This document shows positions 1 through 9,107 of a stretch of DNA of 64,000 nucleotides, in pieces. The notes below the pieces were generated by a model, which was not told the DNA's origin, searched no databases, and worked only from the letters and a program-made list of their open reading frames with translations. The stretch comes from Verrucomicrobiota bacterium (lineage in GTDB: Bacteria > Verrucomicrobiota > Verrucomicrobiia > Limisphaerales > UBA9464). The position numbers were made by a program, and so were the translations under genes. Location: positions 26,157 through 90,156 of the forward strand of contig CANGKZ010000020.1 in NCBI GenBank assembly GCA_947454705.1. The letters run 5' to 3'. Position 1 is the stretch's first letter; each line of letters starts with the position of its first letter.

Positions 1-2880
1 GGATCGCGCGAGCCCCTTGCTGGCCACGGCCTCACGGACCCGGGCATGCATCGTCAGTCGAACACTTTCGTAAAGATCCCGCTGGGTTCCGGAGAGTTCC
101 ACGGACTGCGTGATCTCGGTCTTTTCCGGCAGCTCCGATGCCACCTGCTCCTTGCGTCGGCGGATCATAAACGGCGCCACCCGCCGGGCGAGAACCGCCC
201 GCCGGTTCTGGTCGCCGTGCTTTTCAATCGGACGCCGGAAACTTCCGTTGAAGTCCACCTCATCTCCAAGAAACCCGGGCAGCAGGAATCGAAACAACGA
301 CCACAACTCGCCGAGATGATTCTCCATCGGCGTTCCGGTAAGGCACAACCGATGACGCGCCTGAAGCTGACACGCCGCCTGCGCATAGGTCGTCTTGGAA
401 TTCTTGATGAACTGAGCCTCATCCAGAATCACCAGATGAAACGGCTGCTGGAGCAACTGCGGCAGATCCCGCGGAAGCAGCGGATAGGTGGTGAGCACCA
501 GATCGCTCTCCGCGATTCGATGAAACTCGTCCCGCCGATCCAGCCCGTGCAACACCAGCACCTTCAAGTCCGGCGCAAAGCGCTCCGCCTCCTGACGCCA
601 GTTGGTCATCAGGCTGGTGGGAGCCACCACCAGGCTCGGAAGCTTCGCGCGGCCCGACTCTTTCTCGATCAACAGGTGGGCCAGCGTTTGAATCGTTTTT
701 CCCAACCCCATGTCATCGGCCAGCAATCCTGCGAGGTCATACTCGCGAATGAACTGCAACCAGTTCAGCCCCTCCTGCTGATAGGGCCGAAGCGATGCGC
801 GCAATCCCTTCGGAGGTGGAACCGAATCGATCCCGCGAAACTCCTTCAATCGCTGGGCCATCTCCTGGAGCTCTCTCGGGCCCAACCACCGCCACCCCTC
901 CGCCTGGAGCAACTCCAGCGCGCGGAAACGGCTCAAGGAGAGTTTTCCGCCGGAGTTGAGAGTGCGTCCGTCGAACAAGTCCAACAGCACGCCCAGCATC
1001 GGACGCGCGCGGGACATGGGAAATTGGAGGAACCGCCCATCCGGCAGTCGAAGCATCAGCGATGCGTCCGGCGAGGAATCCTCCAGCCGTTCCTGCGAGA
1101 GCGCGGCCGGATCCCGCTCGAACAGGTCGAGAAGCATGGGCAACAGGTTGTGCTGCTCCCCGTCCACGATCACTCCAAGCTCGGCCTCAAACCACTCATT
1201 CGTGTGCTCCGACCCGGCCCGCTTGCCGGAGGGGCTGGCGGTCGACACCCAATCCTCCGCCGTCGCCGGTTTCCAATCGAAGCGTTCATCTTCTTCGATT
1301 CTCCACCCCTTTGCTTTGAGGCGCGAAACCTCCTTCGCCATAAACTGCGCCCAGTCACTCGGCGTCGAAAAGGTCAACTCATCCCCGAACTCCTGGAGAT
1401 TTAGAATGGGAAACACCTCCCCAGCCGCGACCGCTCCGAGCCGCACCAGTTCCGCTGCCGCTCCCTTTTCCGTCGAAAACTGTCGGTACACCCGAACGAA
1501 CCCAGTCTCTCCTGCCTTCTCGAGCGGATTGTCGTCATCGAACCAATGCGTTCGGCGATCGCCGTAATCAAATTCAAGCACCGCCAAACTGACATTGACG
1601 CTTGGGCTCGGCTTCTTCGAAGAACGGTAGGTAAACTCCAGCGATTTGAACTCCCGTGTCAGTAGCTTCAGGCACGGAATTGGCGCCCGGTCGCGAACTT
1701 CGGTCACGCTGACCGTGATCGGCGTCGGAACGGGAATCGGGACATGCCGCGACAGTCGCATCGACAGTTCCTCGGCAAATTCCGCTGGCACCGGAGGCGC
1801 GGTCAACCAGGCCACAGCCACTGCGCCGGGGACCGGAAGGGTCACCCGACCACATTCCTTGCGGCCCACATCGACGTACCACGGAGGATCCAGCGGCAAC
1901 ACCGCCGTGGCCGCGGGCTCGACCTTCAGATCCGTCCGTTGAGCCCTGTTTCCAACCAGTCCCCATGCCAGCTCCCCAGGTCGCTCGGTCCCCAGGGTGA
2001 GCGGCCCCGCCCCTCTCTTCGACGCCTGCCAGTAGCATCTCCCGGTGGCGATGATTTTCTCCAGAAACGGTCCGCCGTTCGACGGGTTCAGAAGGGAAGA
2101 CCCCGTGGAAGGAGGCGGGCTCAGGATCAGGGCTTCCACCGCCAGGAGGCGATCCAACTCAAAGGCGCCGATCGCCTCCGAATACATCCGCAAATAATCC
2201 CACCCCAGAATCTGTGCCGTCCCCAGGTCACCGCTCTTCAACACTCGGATCATCGCCGGCTGCACCTGCACCGCCCCCTTGTTCACACTCAGCAGGTAAA
2301 CGACGTTCGACACGGAGCGTTCCGGCTTCACCTTCACCGGCTGATCCGCCACGGCCAACCGCTCAACCCAGCTCAGCAACGCATTCGGAAAGTTCCGACT
2401 CGAAGCGCCTCTCCCCCGCGGCTCCTTCCAGGAATGCACCAGACTCGGTCGAGAACCCTCCAGCCACTCAGCCCCTCGCAGGTCGGCCGTTGATGGGGAG
2501 GAATGCCCAAGCTCAGGCTTTTCCGCGGTGGGTTTTGGGAACGCCGAAACCACCTTGATCCACGCGGGATCGTCGATCATTCGCAGAATCACCGCCGCAC
2601 CGTGCTTGCAGCCGATCTCCACAGGACAGCTGCAATCGGAATCACATTCCCAACCCTGACGCGCCATGAGCGTCAGCATCACTTTCGTGCGATAGGGCTC
2701 CGCGGCCGAACCCATCACCGACGTTTCAATGGTGACTTGGGTGGAGCAGACAAAGACAACTGCTTCCCCCATACAACCGGCATTCGCATAGGACGCCGCC
2801 CGCCTGACGGTCACGTCATCGAATTCGTGCCGAAGGACCGCGTGAAGTTCAGCCGGGGAGACAGGGATTAACGATGCCAT
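1..2880 (-). CDS. SWIM zinc-finger SNF2-family helicase (partial, C-terminus beyond window)
   Basis: This is an open frame of 960 codons read leftwards from an ATG at 2880 and running off the left edge. Near the N-terminus is a SWIM-type zinc motif, C83-x-C85-x5-C91-x-H93. After a long variable middle region the SNF2 ATPase begins. I can read Walker A as DDMGLGKT (K728), VVAPTSLMTNW just after it, Walker B as DEAQ (D820), and then LTGTPMENHLGELWSLFRFL. The second RecA lobe is only partly present because the window ends. The order SWIM, middle region, SNF2 is the usual one for bacterial SNF2-type ATPases, which are thought to translocate on DNA or remodel protein-DNA complexes. The substrate is unknown. 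The neighbouring sua5 gene is also on the minus strand but about 290 bases away, so an operon is not implied. Confidence 0.9.
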   Translation of the reverse strand, partial: MASLIPVSPAELHAVLRHEFDDVTVRRAASYANAGCMGEAVVFVCSTQVTIETSVMGSAAEPYRTKVMLTLMARQGWECDSDCSCPVEIGCKHGAAVILRMIDDPAWIKVVSAFPKPTAEKPELGHSSPSTADLRGAEWLEGSRPSLVHSWKEPRGRGASSRNFPNALLSWVERLAVADQPVKVKPERSVSNVVYLLSVNKGAVQVQPAMIRVLKSGDLGTAQILGWDYLRMYSEAIGAFELDRLLAVEALILSPPPSTGSSLLNPSNGGPFLEKIIATGRCYWQASKRGAGPLTLGTERPGELAWGLVGNRAQRTDLKVEPAATAVLPLDPPWYVDVGRKECGRVTLPVPGAVAVAWLTAPPVPAEFAEELSMRLSRHVPIPVPTPITVSVTEVRDRAPIPCLKLLTREFKSLEFTYRSSKKPSPSVNVSLAVLEFDYGDRRTHWFDDDNPLEKAGETGFVRVYRQFSTEKGAAAELVRLGAVAAGEVFPILNLQEFGDELTFSTPSDWAQFMAKEVSRLKAKGWRIEEDERFDWKPATAEDWVSTASPSGKRAGSEHTNEWFEAELGVIVDGEQHNLLPMLLDLFERDPAALSQERLEDSSPDASLMLRLPDGRFLQFPMSRARPMLGVLLDLFDGRTLNSGGKLSLSRFRALELLQAEGWRWLGPRELQEMAQRLKEFRGIDSVPPPKGLRASLRPYQQEGLNWLQFIREYDLAGLLADDMGLGKTIQTLAHLLIEKESGRAKLPSLVVAPTSLMTNWRQEAERFAPDLKVLVLHGLDRRDEFHRIAESDLVLTTYPLLPRDLPQLLQQPFHLVILDEAQFIKNSKTTYAQAACQLQARHRLCLTGTPMENHLGELWSLFRFLLPGFLGDEVDFNGSFRRPIEKHGDQNRRAVLARRVAPFMIRRRKEQVASELPEKTEITQSVELSGTQRDLYESVRLTMHARVREAVASKGLARS

Positions 2881-3173
2881 GATTCGGTCGACCCAATGAC
2901 ACCGACGAAAGGCGCAAACTCCGGCAGCGGCATCGACGTGTACAAAAGCTTCCGTCACCACCCCAACGAAACGCAATCAGAAGCATCGCAGAACGACCCC
3001 TCCCGAGGCTTTCGCAGCCCTACGCTTCCACAAAATCGGATGCGTTCATTCCATGACGTGACGTGAGGCGAGGTGACGTGATGTAGCGAAAGAACTACAG
3101 CCCAGTCCTCGGTTTCTCTCTCAAGAATTGCCCCTGTTGCAGGGATCCGAAACGGACGAACTTTATCATCCTG
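2881..3173. other. intergenic region with TGACGTG direct repeat
   Basis: About 290 bases lie between the start of the SNF2 gene and the end of sua5. I see no convincing small gene or RNA. TGACGTG occurs at 3054-3060 and again at 3074-3080, exactly 20 bases apart (two helical turns), with a further ACGTGA directly after the first copy. This could be a regulator site or chance. Confidence 0.3.
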
Positions 3174-4214
3174 TCACCTGCGGGACGCGCGGTGGAGTCG
3201 GTCGGCGATTCCGGCCCATTCGGGGGTGTCGGGAAGGGCTTCTACCAGAATCCACTCGGCCCCCGCTTCGTCCGCCCGATGCAGTTCGGAATAAAGCCCG
3301 CGCGCGTAGGCCTCGGAATCCTCCGGGATCACACTCACCCAGGCCCATCGACCACTCATCGGAATCGTCGCGTGCGCCACCACCCAGGTCTTCGACGGGT
3401 TCACCGACATCGCGGCCGCCTGCTGCGCGAGATCCTCTTCGCTCTTCCACGCGAGACATCGCAATCGAGCGCGCGGCGCGTAATGAAGCGGCAGCATCCC
3501 GGGACTTCGGAGCGGACCCGCACCGGAGTTGGAGTTGGAATTGGGATTGAATTTAGAATTGGACGCCGTCGCCACGCAGCCCGCCGCCACGGCGCGGATG
3601 GCATCGGCATGGATCATTCCCGGACGCAGGATCACCGGTTCGTCCCCCGAGACATCCACCACCGTGCTCTCAATCCCCACATTGCAATCGCCGCCGTCCA
3701 CAATAAGTGGAATGCGGTCACCGAGCTGGCGGTACACATGATCCGCCGAAGTGGGGGAAAGCCGATTGGACAGGTTCGCACTCGGAGCGGCCAGCGGGAG
3801 TCCGCACGCGCGCACCACCGCGGGAATGAAGGGATGCGACGGCCAGCGGAGTCCCACGGTGGATCCGCCCGCCGTGACCACGTCCGGAATTCCAGGGCCG
3901 CGCGGAACGACGAGCGTCAGCGGACCGGGCCAGAACTCCGCGGCAAGACGGGAGGCGAGCTCGGGCCATCGACCCGCACAACGGATGGCGAGGTCAAGCG
4001 ATCCGACATGCACGATCACCGGGTTGGAGGCCGGGCGTCCCTTGGCGGCGTAGATCTTCTCCACCGCGGCGGGATCGAGCGCATTGGCAGCGAGTCCGTA
4101 CACGGTCTCCGTGGGCAGCGCCGCGATTTCGCCGCGCGAGACCAATTCAGCCGCGCGCGTCACCGCCGACGCAAACAGCGCCGGGGTGTGGGTCGGAAGA
4201 ATTTCAGCCTTCAT
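3174..4214 (-). CDS. sua5: threonylcarbamoyl-AMP synthase, Sua5 type
   Basis: The protein makes threonylcarbamoyl-adenylate from threonine, bicarbonate and ATP, the first step of the universal t6A37 tRNA modification. At 346 residues it is the long Sua5 form rather than the roughly 200-residue TsaC form. The YrdC domain fills about residues 15-200, with PTETVYGLA, KGRPASNPVIVHV and APSANLSNRLSPTSADHV. The Sua5 C-terminal domain follows, with LPLHYAPRARL at its start. Between the two sits a low-complexity linker (SNSKFNPNSNSNS) encoded by a hexamer DNA tract at 3525-3560. The ATG at 4214 fits the family. The gene diverges from trpD across about 250 bases that contain a decamer repeat. Confidence 0.95.
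   Translation of the reverse strand: MKAEILPTHTPALFASAVTRAAELVSRGEIAALPTETVYGLAANALDPAAVEKIYAAKGRPASNPVIVHVGSLDLAIRCAGRWPELASRLAAEFWPGPLTLVVPRGPGIPDVVTAGGSTVGLRWPSHPFIPAVVRACGLPLAAPSANLSNRLSPTSADHVYRQLGDRIPLIVDGGDCNVGIESTVVDVSGDEPVILRPGMIHADAIRAVAAGCVATASNSKFNPNSNSNSGAGPLRSPGMLPLHYAPRARLRCLAWKSEEDLAQQAAAMSVNPSKTWVVAHATIPMSGRWAWVSVIPEDSEAYARGLYSELHRADEAGAEWILVEALPDTPEWAGIADRLHRASRR
3525..3560. repeat. degenerate hexamer tract (GGAATT-like) inside sua5
   Basis: Six consecutive 6-base units related to GGAATT (GGAGTT, GGAGTT, GGAATT, GGGATT, GAATTT, AGAATT) encode the Asn-Ser-rich linker between the YrdC and Sua5 domains. The period keeps the reading frame. Confidence 0.6.
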
Positions 4215-4300
4215 CCAAAAACTACCGGTTCAAACAAACGTCGATCGAGCCCGAGCCCGGATCCTCAAATTCAGTTCAGAATCCATTCCCTCTTCGCATC

Positions 4301-4340
4301 GGGATCTGTGTCCATCCGTGTCCATCTGTGTCCATCTTTG
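4301..4340 (+). repeat. four decamer units, TCCATCTGTG type
   Basis: Four consecutive 10-base units (GGGATCTGTG, TCCATCCGTG, TCCATCTGTG, TCCATCTTTG) lie in the divergent gap between sua5 and trpD. The same decamer family recurs around 49.5-49.6 kb. Confidence 0.7.
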
Positions 4341-4468
4341 GTTTCTCTCTTCCGGTTCGGCGGAGCGTCATACCAAGTTCACGAACCGGGGACCATGCCG
4401 GAATGGATCGCACGGGAAGTTCATTCCATATTTCCCCGGAGACCAAGGTCGGTCACACTCCCACGGTG

Positions 4469-5503
4469 ATGCTCGCACTGACTCAACGGATCCGGGAGGG
4501 ACATTCCCTGTCCGGACCGGAAATCGCCACCGCGGTGGCCCAGCTCGTGGACGAGGCGGTTTCGGTGGAAACCAAGGCCGACTTCCTCACCGCGCTCGCG
4601 TTGAAGGGCGAGAGTCCATCGGAACTCGCAGGATTCGCCCGCGAACTTCGCGATCGCTCCATTCCCGTTCCCATTGATCCGGAAACACGGTCGCGCGGTT
4701 TGCTCGACGTCTGCGGCACCGGCGGGGACCGGCTGAACACCTTCAACATCTCCACCACGGTCGGACTCGTCTGCGCCGCCGCCGGAGCCACGGTGGCCAA
4801 GCACGGCAATCGCGCCATCACCTCCCGATCGGGCAGTGCCGACGTCCTGGCCGCGCTCGGCATTCCCGTGGAGCAGTCCCCCGAAGCCGCAGCAGCCGCG
4901 CTGCGCACGCACCGCTTCGCGTTCCTGTTCGCCACACGCTATCACCCGGCCTTCAAGGCGATCGGACCCGCACGACGCCTCTGCGCCGATCGAAACCAGC
5001 GTACCATTTTCAATCACCTCGGCCCGCTGCTGAACCCGGCACGACCGGAGTTCCAACTCGTCGGCGCCTCGCGTCCCGAGCTGGTGGAGCCGATGGCGGA
5101 AACCCTGCGCGCGCTCGGAACCGAGCGTGCCATGGTGGTGAACGGCTCGGTGCCGGGCCACGGAACCCTCGATGAATTCTCCACGCTCGGACCCACCGTG
5201 GTCGCCGAGTTTCATCACGGTGGCGCCCTCACCCGGGCGGAATGCACGCTCGACGGATATCCGCTCCAACCGGCAACGCTTGCAGATCTCGAAGGTGGCG
5301 ACGCCACGGAGAATGCGAAGATCATCGAACGCATTCTCGATGGAATCGACCGCGGCCCGCGCCGCGATGCGGTGTTGCTCAATGCCGGCGCCGCGCTGTT
5401 CTGCGCGGGGATTGCAAAGTCGATCACCGACGGATGGGACCGGGCCGCGACGGCCATTGATCGCGGACACGCCCGCGCGACCTTGAACGCGTTGCGGACA
5501 TGA
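4469..5503 (+). CDS. trpD: anthranilate phosphoribosyltransferase
   Basis: TrpD transfers the phosphoribosyl group of PRPP to anthranilate, the second committed step of tryptophan synthesis, in the cytoplasm. From the ATG at 4469 it has 344 residues, the usual family length. The frame is open further upstream, but residues before MLALTQRIREG do not look like TrpD. Signatures visible are the PRPP-binding CGTGGD at about 82-87, FNISTT, KHGNRAITSRSGSADVL, the Mg/PRPP-site region around FNHLGPLLNP, and LNAGAALFCAG near the end. No other trp gene is nearby. Its stop overlaps the start of the next gene by four bases (ATGA), so the two are translationally coupled. Confidence 0.95.
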   Translation: MLALTQRIREGHSLSGPEIATAVAQLVDEAVSVETKADFLTALALKGESPSELAGFARELRDRSIPVPIDPETRSRGLLDVCGTGGDRLNTFNISTTVGLVCAAAGATVAKHGNRAITSRSGSADVLAALGIPVEQSPEAAAAALRTHRFAFLFATRYHPAFKAIGPARRLCADRNQRTIFNHLGPLLNPARPEFQLVGASRPELVEPMAETLRALGTERAMVVNGSVPGHGTLDEFSTLGPTVVAEFHHGGALTRAECTLDGYPLQPATLADLEGGDATENAKIIERILDGIDRGPRRDAVLLNAGAALFCAGIAKSITDGWDRAATAIDRGHARATLNALRT

Positions 5504-8082
5504 GCCCCGGCGCCCTCCGCGCATTGCTGCTGTCCGCCTCGCTTCTTTCCGGAGCCGGGGCGCTCGGTCTGCAGCTCTCGTGGACCCGACAGCTCTCCCT
5601 CGTGCTCGGACACGAACTGCCCGCGCTGCTCGCGGTGCTCACCGCCTTCTTCGGTGGACTCGCCGTGGGAGGCTTGGCGTGGGAACGCGCGGTGGCCCGG
5701 TGGGGATTCCGAACCTCGTGGCCCGCATCGATCGAGTTCCTCCTCGCCGCCTGGGCCCTGACCAGCGCCGCCGCGCTCGTGCCCGCTGCTCGGGCGTTCC
5801 AAATTTGGATCCCACTGCAGGACGCCGGCCCGGCGCAGGCGACGCTCGCCCTGTTGATTCCCTTTGGACTCCTCCTCCCCGCGACCGCCGCCATGGGAGC
5901 CACGCTTCCTGCGTTGATGCGCCTGTTCTCGCTGACCAATCCCGCCGGGTCTCCGGGGCTCGGCCGCCTCTACGCGGCGAACACCGCCGGAGCCATGATC
6001 GGCACCTGGGGCACCGTAGCGTGGATCCAACCTCGACTCGGATTGCGGGCGAGCATCGCCGTTTGCGCCGCATTTCACGGAATTGCCGCGGTCGCTCTCG
6101 TCGTGGCGGCTCGGTCGGCCTCGGGCGGTTCGAAGGCTGCATCAAAATCGGAACCCATCACCCCCGCCATTCGCTCGCCGTTCCAAAGCGGTTCGGGCGT
6201 CACCCTGACCGCACTGGTCGTCACCGGATTCCTCGGGCTGTCGCTCGAACTGCTGGCCAATCGCGCCCTGGCGCCGGTGCTCGAGGGCACGGTGTACACA
6301 CATGCGGCCATTCTCGGGGTGTTCCTGTTCGCCACCGCGATCGGATCCGCCTTCGAACGCTCGCACGTCATCCCACTGCGTCCTCCCCTGGGCGGCCTCG
6401 CGGTGGCCACCCTTGTCTCGGGACACGCGTTGATCCACGCGCACGACTGGCACGCCTACCTGATTGCCCGCTGGGGCGGGAGTTTGCCGGGAATATTCCT
6501 GGCTGAATCCGCCATTGCGCTCTCCGTGCTCCTCGCGCCGTGCCTGCTCATGGGATCAACTTTGGTACGGCTCGTAGCCCAGGCGCGTCAGTCCGGAGTG
6601 CAGCCCGGCAGTGCGCTCGCCCTGAACACCGCCGGGGCCGCGCTTGCGGGTCCCATTTTTGGTGCGGTGTTGCTGCCCTGGATCGGGCTTCGCACCGCGG
6701 TGATCGGACTCGCCCTGGCGTATGCGGTCCTGGCCACGGCGACGTCGGCGAGCCGCGGCTGGAAATCCACCGCGTGGGTGTGGGGCGCCCTGCTCGTCCT
6801 GGGGCTCGGCATTCCCTCCGACCTTGGCCTTCCGGCGGCGCCGTTCGGAAGCCGTTGGGTCGCGCTCACGATGGGTCGTTCCGAAACCGTGGGAGTGGCG
6901 GAATCCCAGGATGGCAATCGGACGCTGTCGGTGCAGGGCCGCTTCACCATGGGAGGCACCGCATCCACCAATGCGGCGTTCCGACAAGTGCTGCTGCCGC
7001 TGGCCTGGCACGAGAATCCGAAGCGCATTCTGCTGCTGGGAGTCGGCACCGGCATTTCACTGGGTGCCGCCGCCAGTGATCCGTCGGTCGAGGCCACCGG
7101 CGTTGAACTGCTGCCCGAAGTGCTCACTGCGCAGCGTTGGTTCCAACCGCACAACGCCCTCGGTCCCGCATCGCGCGTGGTGGCGGCCGATGCGCGGCGG
7201 TTCCTCGCAGGTTCGAAGGACACCTACGACCTCATCCTCGGCGATCTGTTCCATCCCGCGCGCGACGGCGCGGGCACGCTCTACACGCGGGAACACTTCG
7301 CAGCCATGCGCGAGCATCTCGCGACCAATGGCATCGCGGTTCAATGGCTCCCGCTCTACCAGCTCGATGCCGACACGCTGCGCAGCATCGTCGGCGCCTT
7401 CCTCGCCGAATTCCCCAATGCCCACGGATGGTTGCTGCGTCCCAATTTAGATACGCCCGTTCTCGGTCTCGCGGGACGGCGCGGCGCGTGGTCGTTTGCC
7501 CCGGGCCGGATCGAGGCGCGAATCCGAAAGCCGGACTCGTTCCAATCGCGTCTGCACGCCGCCGGACTGGGCGGTGAGGAGGCGGTCCTGGGCACCTGGC
7601 TCGCGGGGCCGAAATCGCTGGAGGGTTTTGCGGCGGGAGCGATGCCATCGACCGATGATCGCCCGTCGGTCGTCTTCACCGCACCCCGGTTGGGTTCGGT
7701 CCGGGACCCGGTTCCGGGCGGACTGCTGCTGGATTTGCTGGAGCGATTCGCCGGCGAAGGAAGCGAATTCCCGCTGGCGGAACCCGGCGGCGACTGGGGA
7801 CGCCGGCTCGCCGCCTACCGGTCTGCGCGCGATGAATATTTGCGAGGTCTCCATGCCGACGATCTCGGGCGCAAAGACGAAGCCGAGTCGGCCTTCCTGC
7901 GCAGCGCGCAACTCAGTCGAGAGTTCACCCTCGGCTATTCGCAGCTGCTGACCCGCGCAATGCTCCGGAGCCGCACCGATGCGCCGGAGGCCCGGAGAAT
8001 TCTTCAGAAGCTGAGGGAGGCGCGTCCGGATCAGCCGGTGGCGCAGCAGCTCCTCGATCGATTGAGCCGCGGCCAGCCGTGA
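5500..8082 (+). CDS. membrane-embedded spermidine synthase-like protein (fused MFS/spermidine synthase family)
   Basis: This 860-residue protein has three parts. Residues about 1-440 form roughly a dozen hydrophobic segments, as in bacterial proteins annotated fused MFS/spermidine synthase. Residues about 500-700 form a Rossmann-like aminopropyltransferase/methyltransferase fold, with the nucleotide-binding loop LGVGTGISLGAA at about 513 and GDLFHPARDGAGTLYTREHF after it. The last 130 residues look helical and TPR-like (DDLGRKDEAESAFLRSAQ). True polyamine synthesis is unproven for this fused family, and the substrate cannot be read from sequence. The gene overlaps trpD by four bases, an odd pairing that may only reflect operon packing. 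Confidence 0.8.
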   Translation: MSPGALRALLLSASLLSGAGALGLQLSWTRQLSLVLGHELPALLAVLTAFFGGLAVGGLAWERAVARWGFRTSWPASIEFLLAAWALTSAAALVPAARAFQIWIPLQDAGPAQATLALLIPFGLLLPATAAMGATLPALMRLFSLTNPAGSPGLGRLYAANTAGAMIGTWGTVAWIQPRLGLRASIAVCAAFHGIAAVALVVAARSASGGSKAASKSEPITPAIRSPFQSGSGVTLTALVVTGFLGLSLELLANRALAPVLEGTVYTHAAILGVFLFATAIGSAFERSHVIPLRPPLGGLAVATLVSGHALIHAHDWHAYLIARWGGSLPGIFLAESAIALSVLLAPCLLMGSTLVRLVAQARQSGVQPGSALALNTAGAALAGPIFGAVLLPWIGLRTAVIGLALAYAVLATATSASRGWKSTAWVWGALLVLGLGIPSDLGLPAAPFGSRWVALTMGRSETVGVAESQDGNRTLSVQGRFTMGGTASTNAAFRQVLLPLAWHENPKRILLLGVGTGISLGAAASDPSVEATGVELLPEVLTAQRWFQPHNALGPASRVVAADARRFLAGSKDTYDLILGDLFHPARDGAGTLYTREHFAAMREHLATNGIAVQWLPLYQLDADTLRSIVGAFLAEFPNAHGWLLRPNLDTPVLGLAGRRGAWSFAPGRIEARIRKPDSFQSRLHAAGLGGEEAVLGTWLAGPKSLEGFAAGAMPSTDDRPSVVFTAPRLGSVRDPVPGGLLLDLLERFAGEGSEFPLAEPGGDWGRRLAAYRSARDEYLRGLHADDLGRKDEAESAFLRSAQLSREFTLGYSQLLTRAMLRSRTDAPEARRILQKLREARPDQPVAQQLLDRLSRGQP

Positions 8083-8180
8083 TTTTTCGCGGTCCGCGGA
8101 GCATGACCAATCTTGGGTAATCCCGAATCCTACCGGGAAAAGGCGTGCAGTTTGGCGGATCGATCCCTAGGGTAGGGACT

Positions 8181-9035
8181 GTGCTTCTCACGGTGAACAC
8201 ACAGGATGCGCGCACGGTGGAACGCCGTGTGATTGCGGATCATCAGCACCTGTTTCCCTCGCGCGATGCGCGCCGTTTCACCGAACATTTCGAATGGGTG
8301 GAGGCCTGCTTCCTCGGACGGAATCCGGAGTTTCTCCCCATCGATGCCGCCTACCACGATCTGGAGCACACGCTTCAGGGAACGCTGGTGCTGTCGGAGC
8401 TGCTGCGCCGCCGGGCCGATGCAGGAGCGCCCCCCACGATTGAGGCCGAGCAATACGAGCTGTCGATCATCGCCATCCTGATTCACGACTCCGGCTACCT
8501 CAAACACCGCGGGGACACTTCCGGAACCGGAGCCAAATACACCTTCACGCACGTCCAGCGGTCCTGCGATTTCGCCGCGAGCCAGCTCCCGGCCAAGGGC
8601 TACACCGAGCGCCAGATCCGGGGCATCCAGAACATGATCCGGTGTACCGGTCTTGGTACATCCCCCGCGGGCATTCCCTTTCAAAGTGAGGCGGAGCGCG
8701 TGTGTGGATTCGCGCTGGGGACGTCGGACCTGGTGGGGCAGATGGCCGCGACGGATTATCCGGACAAGCTCCCCATTCTCTTCGCCGAATTTCAGGAGGC
8801 GGCGGAGTTTTCCGGGGGCAGCCGCCCCTCGATGCCCTTCAAGACCCCGCGCGAACTCATGGCCAACACGCACGGGTTCTGGCGGAACTACGTGATTCCG
8901 AAACTCGAGACCGAGTTTTGCGGCCTGCACCGGTTTCTTGGCGAACCGGGCGGAAGTTCTGCGGCGAATCCGTATTTTCAGGCCATCGAGGCAAACCTCG
9001 AACGGCTGACCTTCCTGCTCAAGAGCGGCGCCTGA
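8181..9035 (+). CDS. HD-domain phosphohydrolase family protein
   Basis: The product is a cytoplasmic metal-dependent HD-type protein of about 284 residues. Metal-ligand motifs are clear: AAYHDLEHT, then IAILIHDSGYLKHRGD about 40 residues later, matching the H...HD arrangement of cyclic-nucleotide phosphodiesterases and other HD hydrolases. There is no signal peptide or fused sensor domain. I prefer the GTG at 8181, preceded by GTAGGGA. An in-frame GTG at 8145 would add 12 residues. The substrate is unknown; c-di-GMP, (p)ppGpp and nucleotide hydrolysis all remain possible. The gene stands alone, closed by an intrinsic terminator six bases after its stop. Confidence 0.7.
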   Translation: MLLTVNTQDARTVERRVIADHQHLFPSRDARRFTEHFEWVEACFLGRNPEFLPIDAAYHDLEHTLQGTLVLSELLRRRADAGAPPTIEAEQYELSIIAILIHDSGYLKHRGDTSGTGAKYTFTHVQRSCDFAASQLPAKGYTERQIRGIQNMIRCTGLGTSPAGIPFQSEAERVCGFALGTSDLVGQMAATDYPDKLPILFAEFQEAAEFSGGSRPSMPFKTPRELMANTHGFWRNYVIPKLETEFCGLHRFLGEPGGSSAANPYFQAIEANLERLTFLLKSGA

Positions 9036-9040
9036 TTCGC

Positions 9041-9069
9041 CGGCGGCCTCTCCGATGCCGCTGTTTTTT
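9041..9069 (+). terminator. intrinsic terminator after the HD-domain gene
   Basis: A 7-bp GC-rich stem (CGGCGGC at 9041-9047 with GCCGCTG at 9057-9063, one G-U pair) with a 9-base loop is followed directly by six Ts (9064-9069). It starts six bases after the HD gene stop. Confidence 0.75.
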
Positions 9070-9107
9070 GTTCGGAATTCCCCGCCAGCCCGCTTTCCTT
9101 GGGGAAC

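Noticed and set aside
46..1404. Plus-strand open frame at the left edge
   Set aside because: The minus strand encodes SNF2 helicase motifs in a continuous frame across this region.
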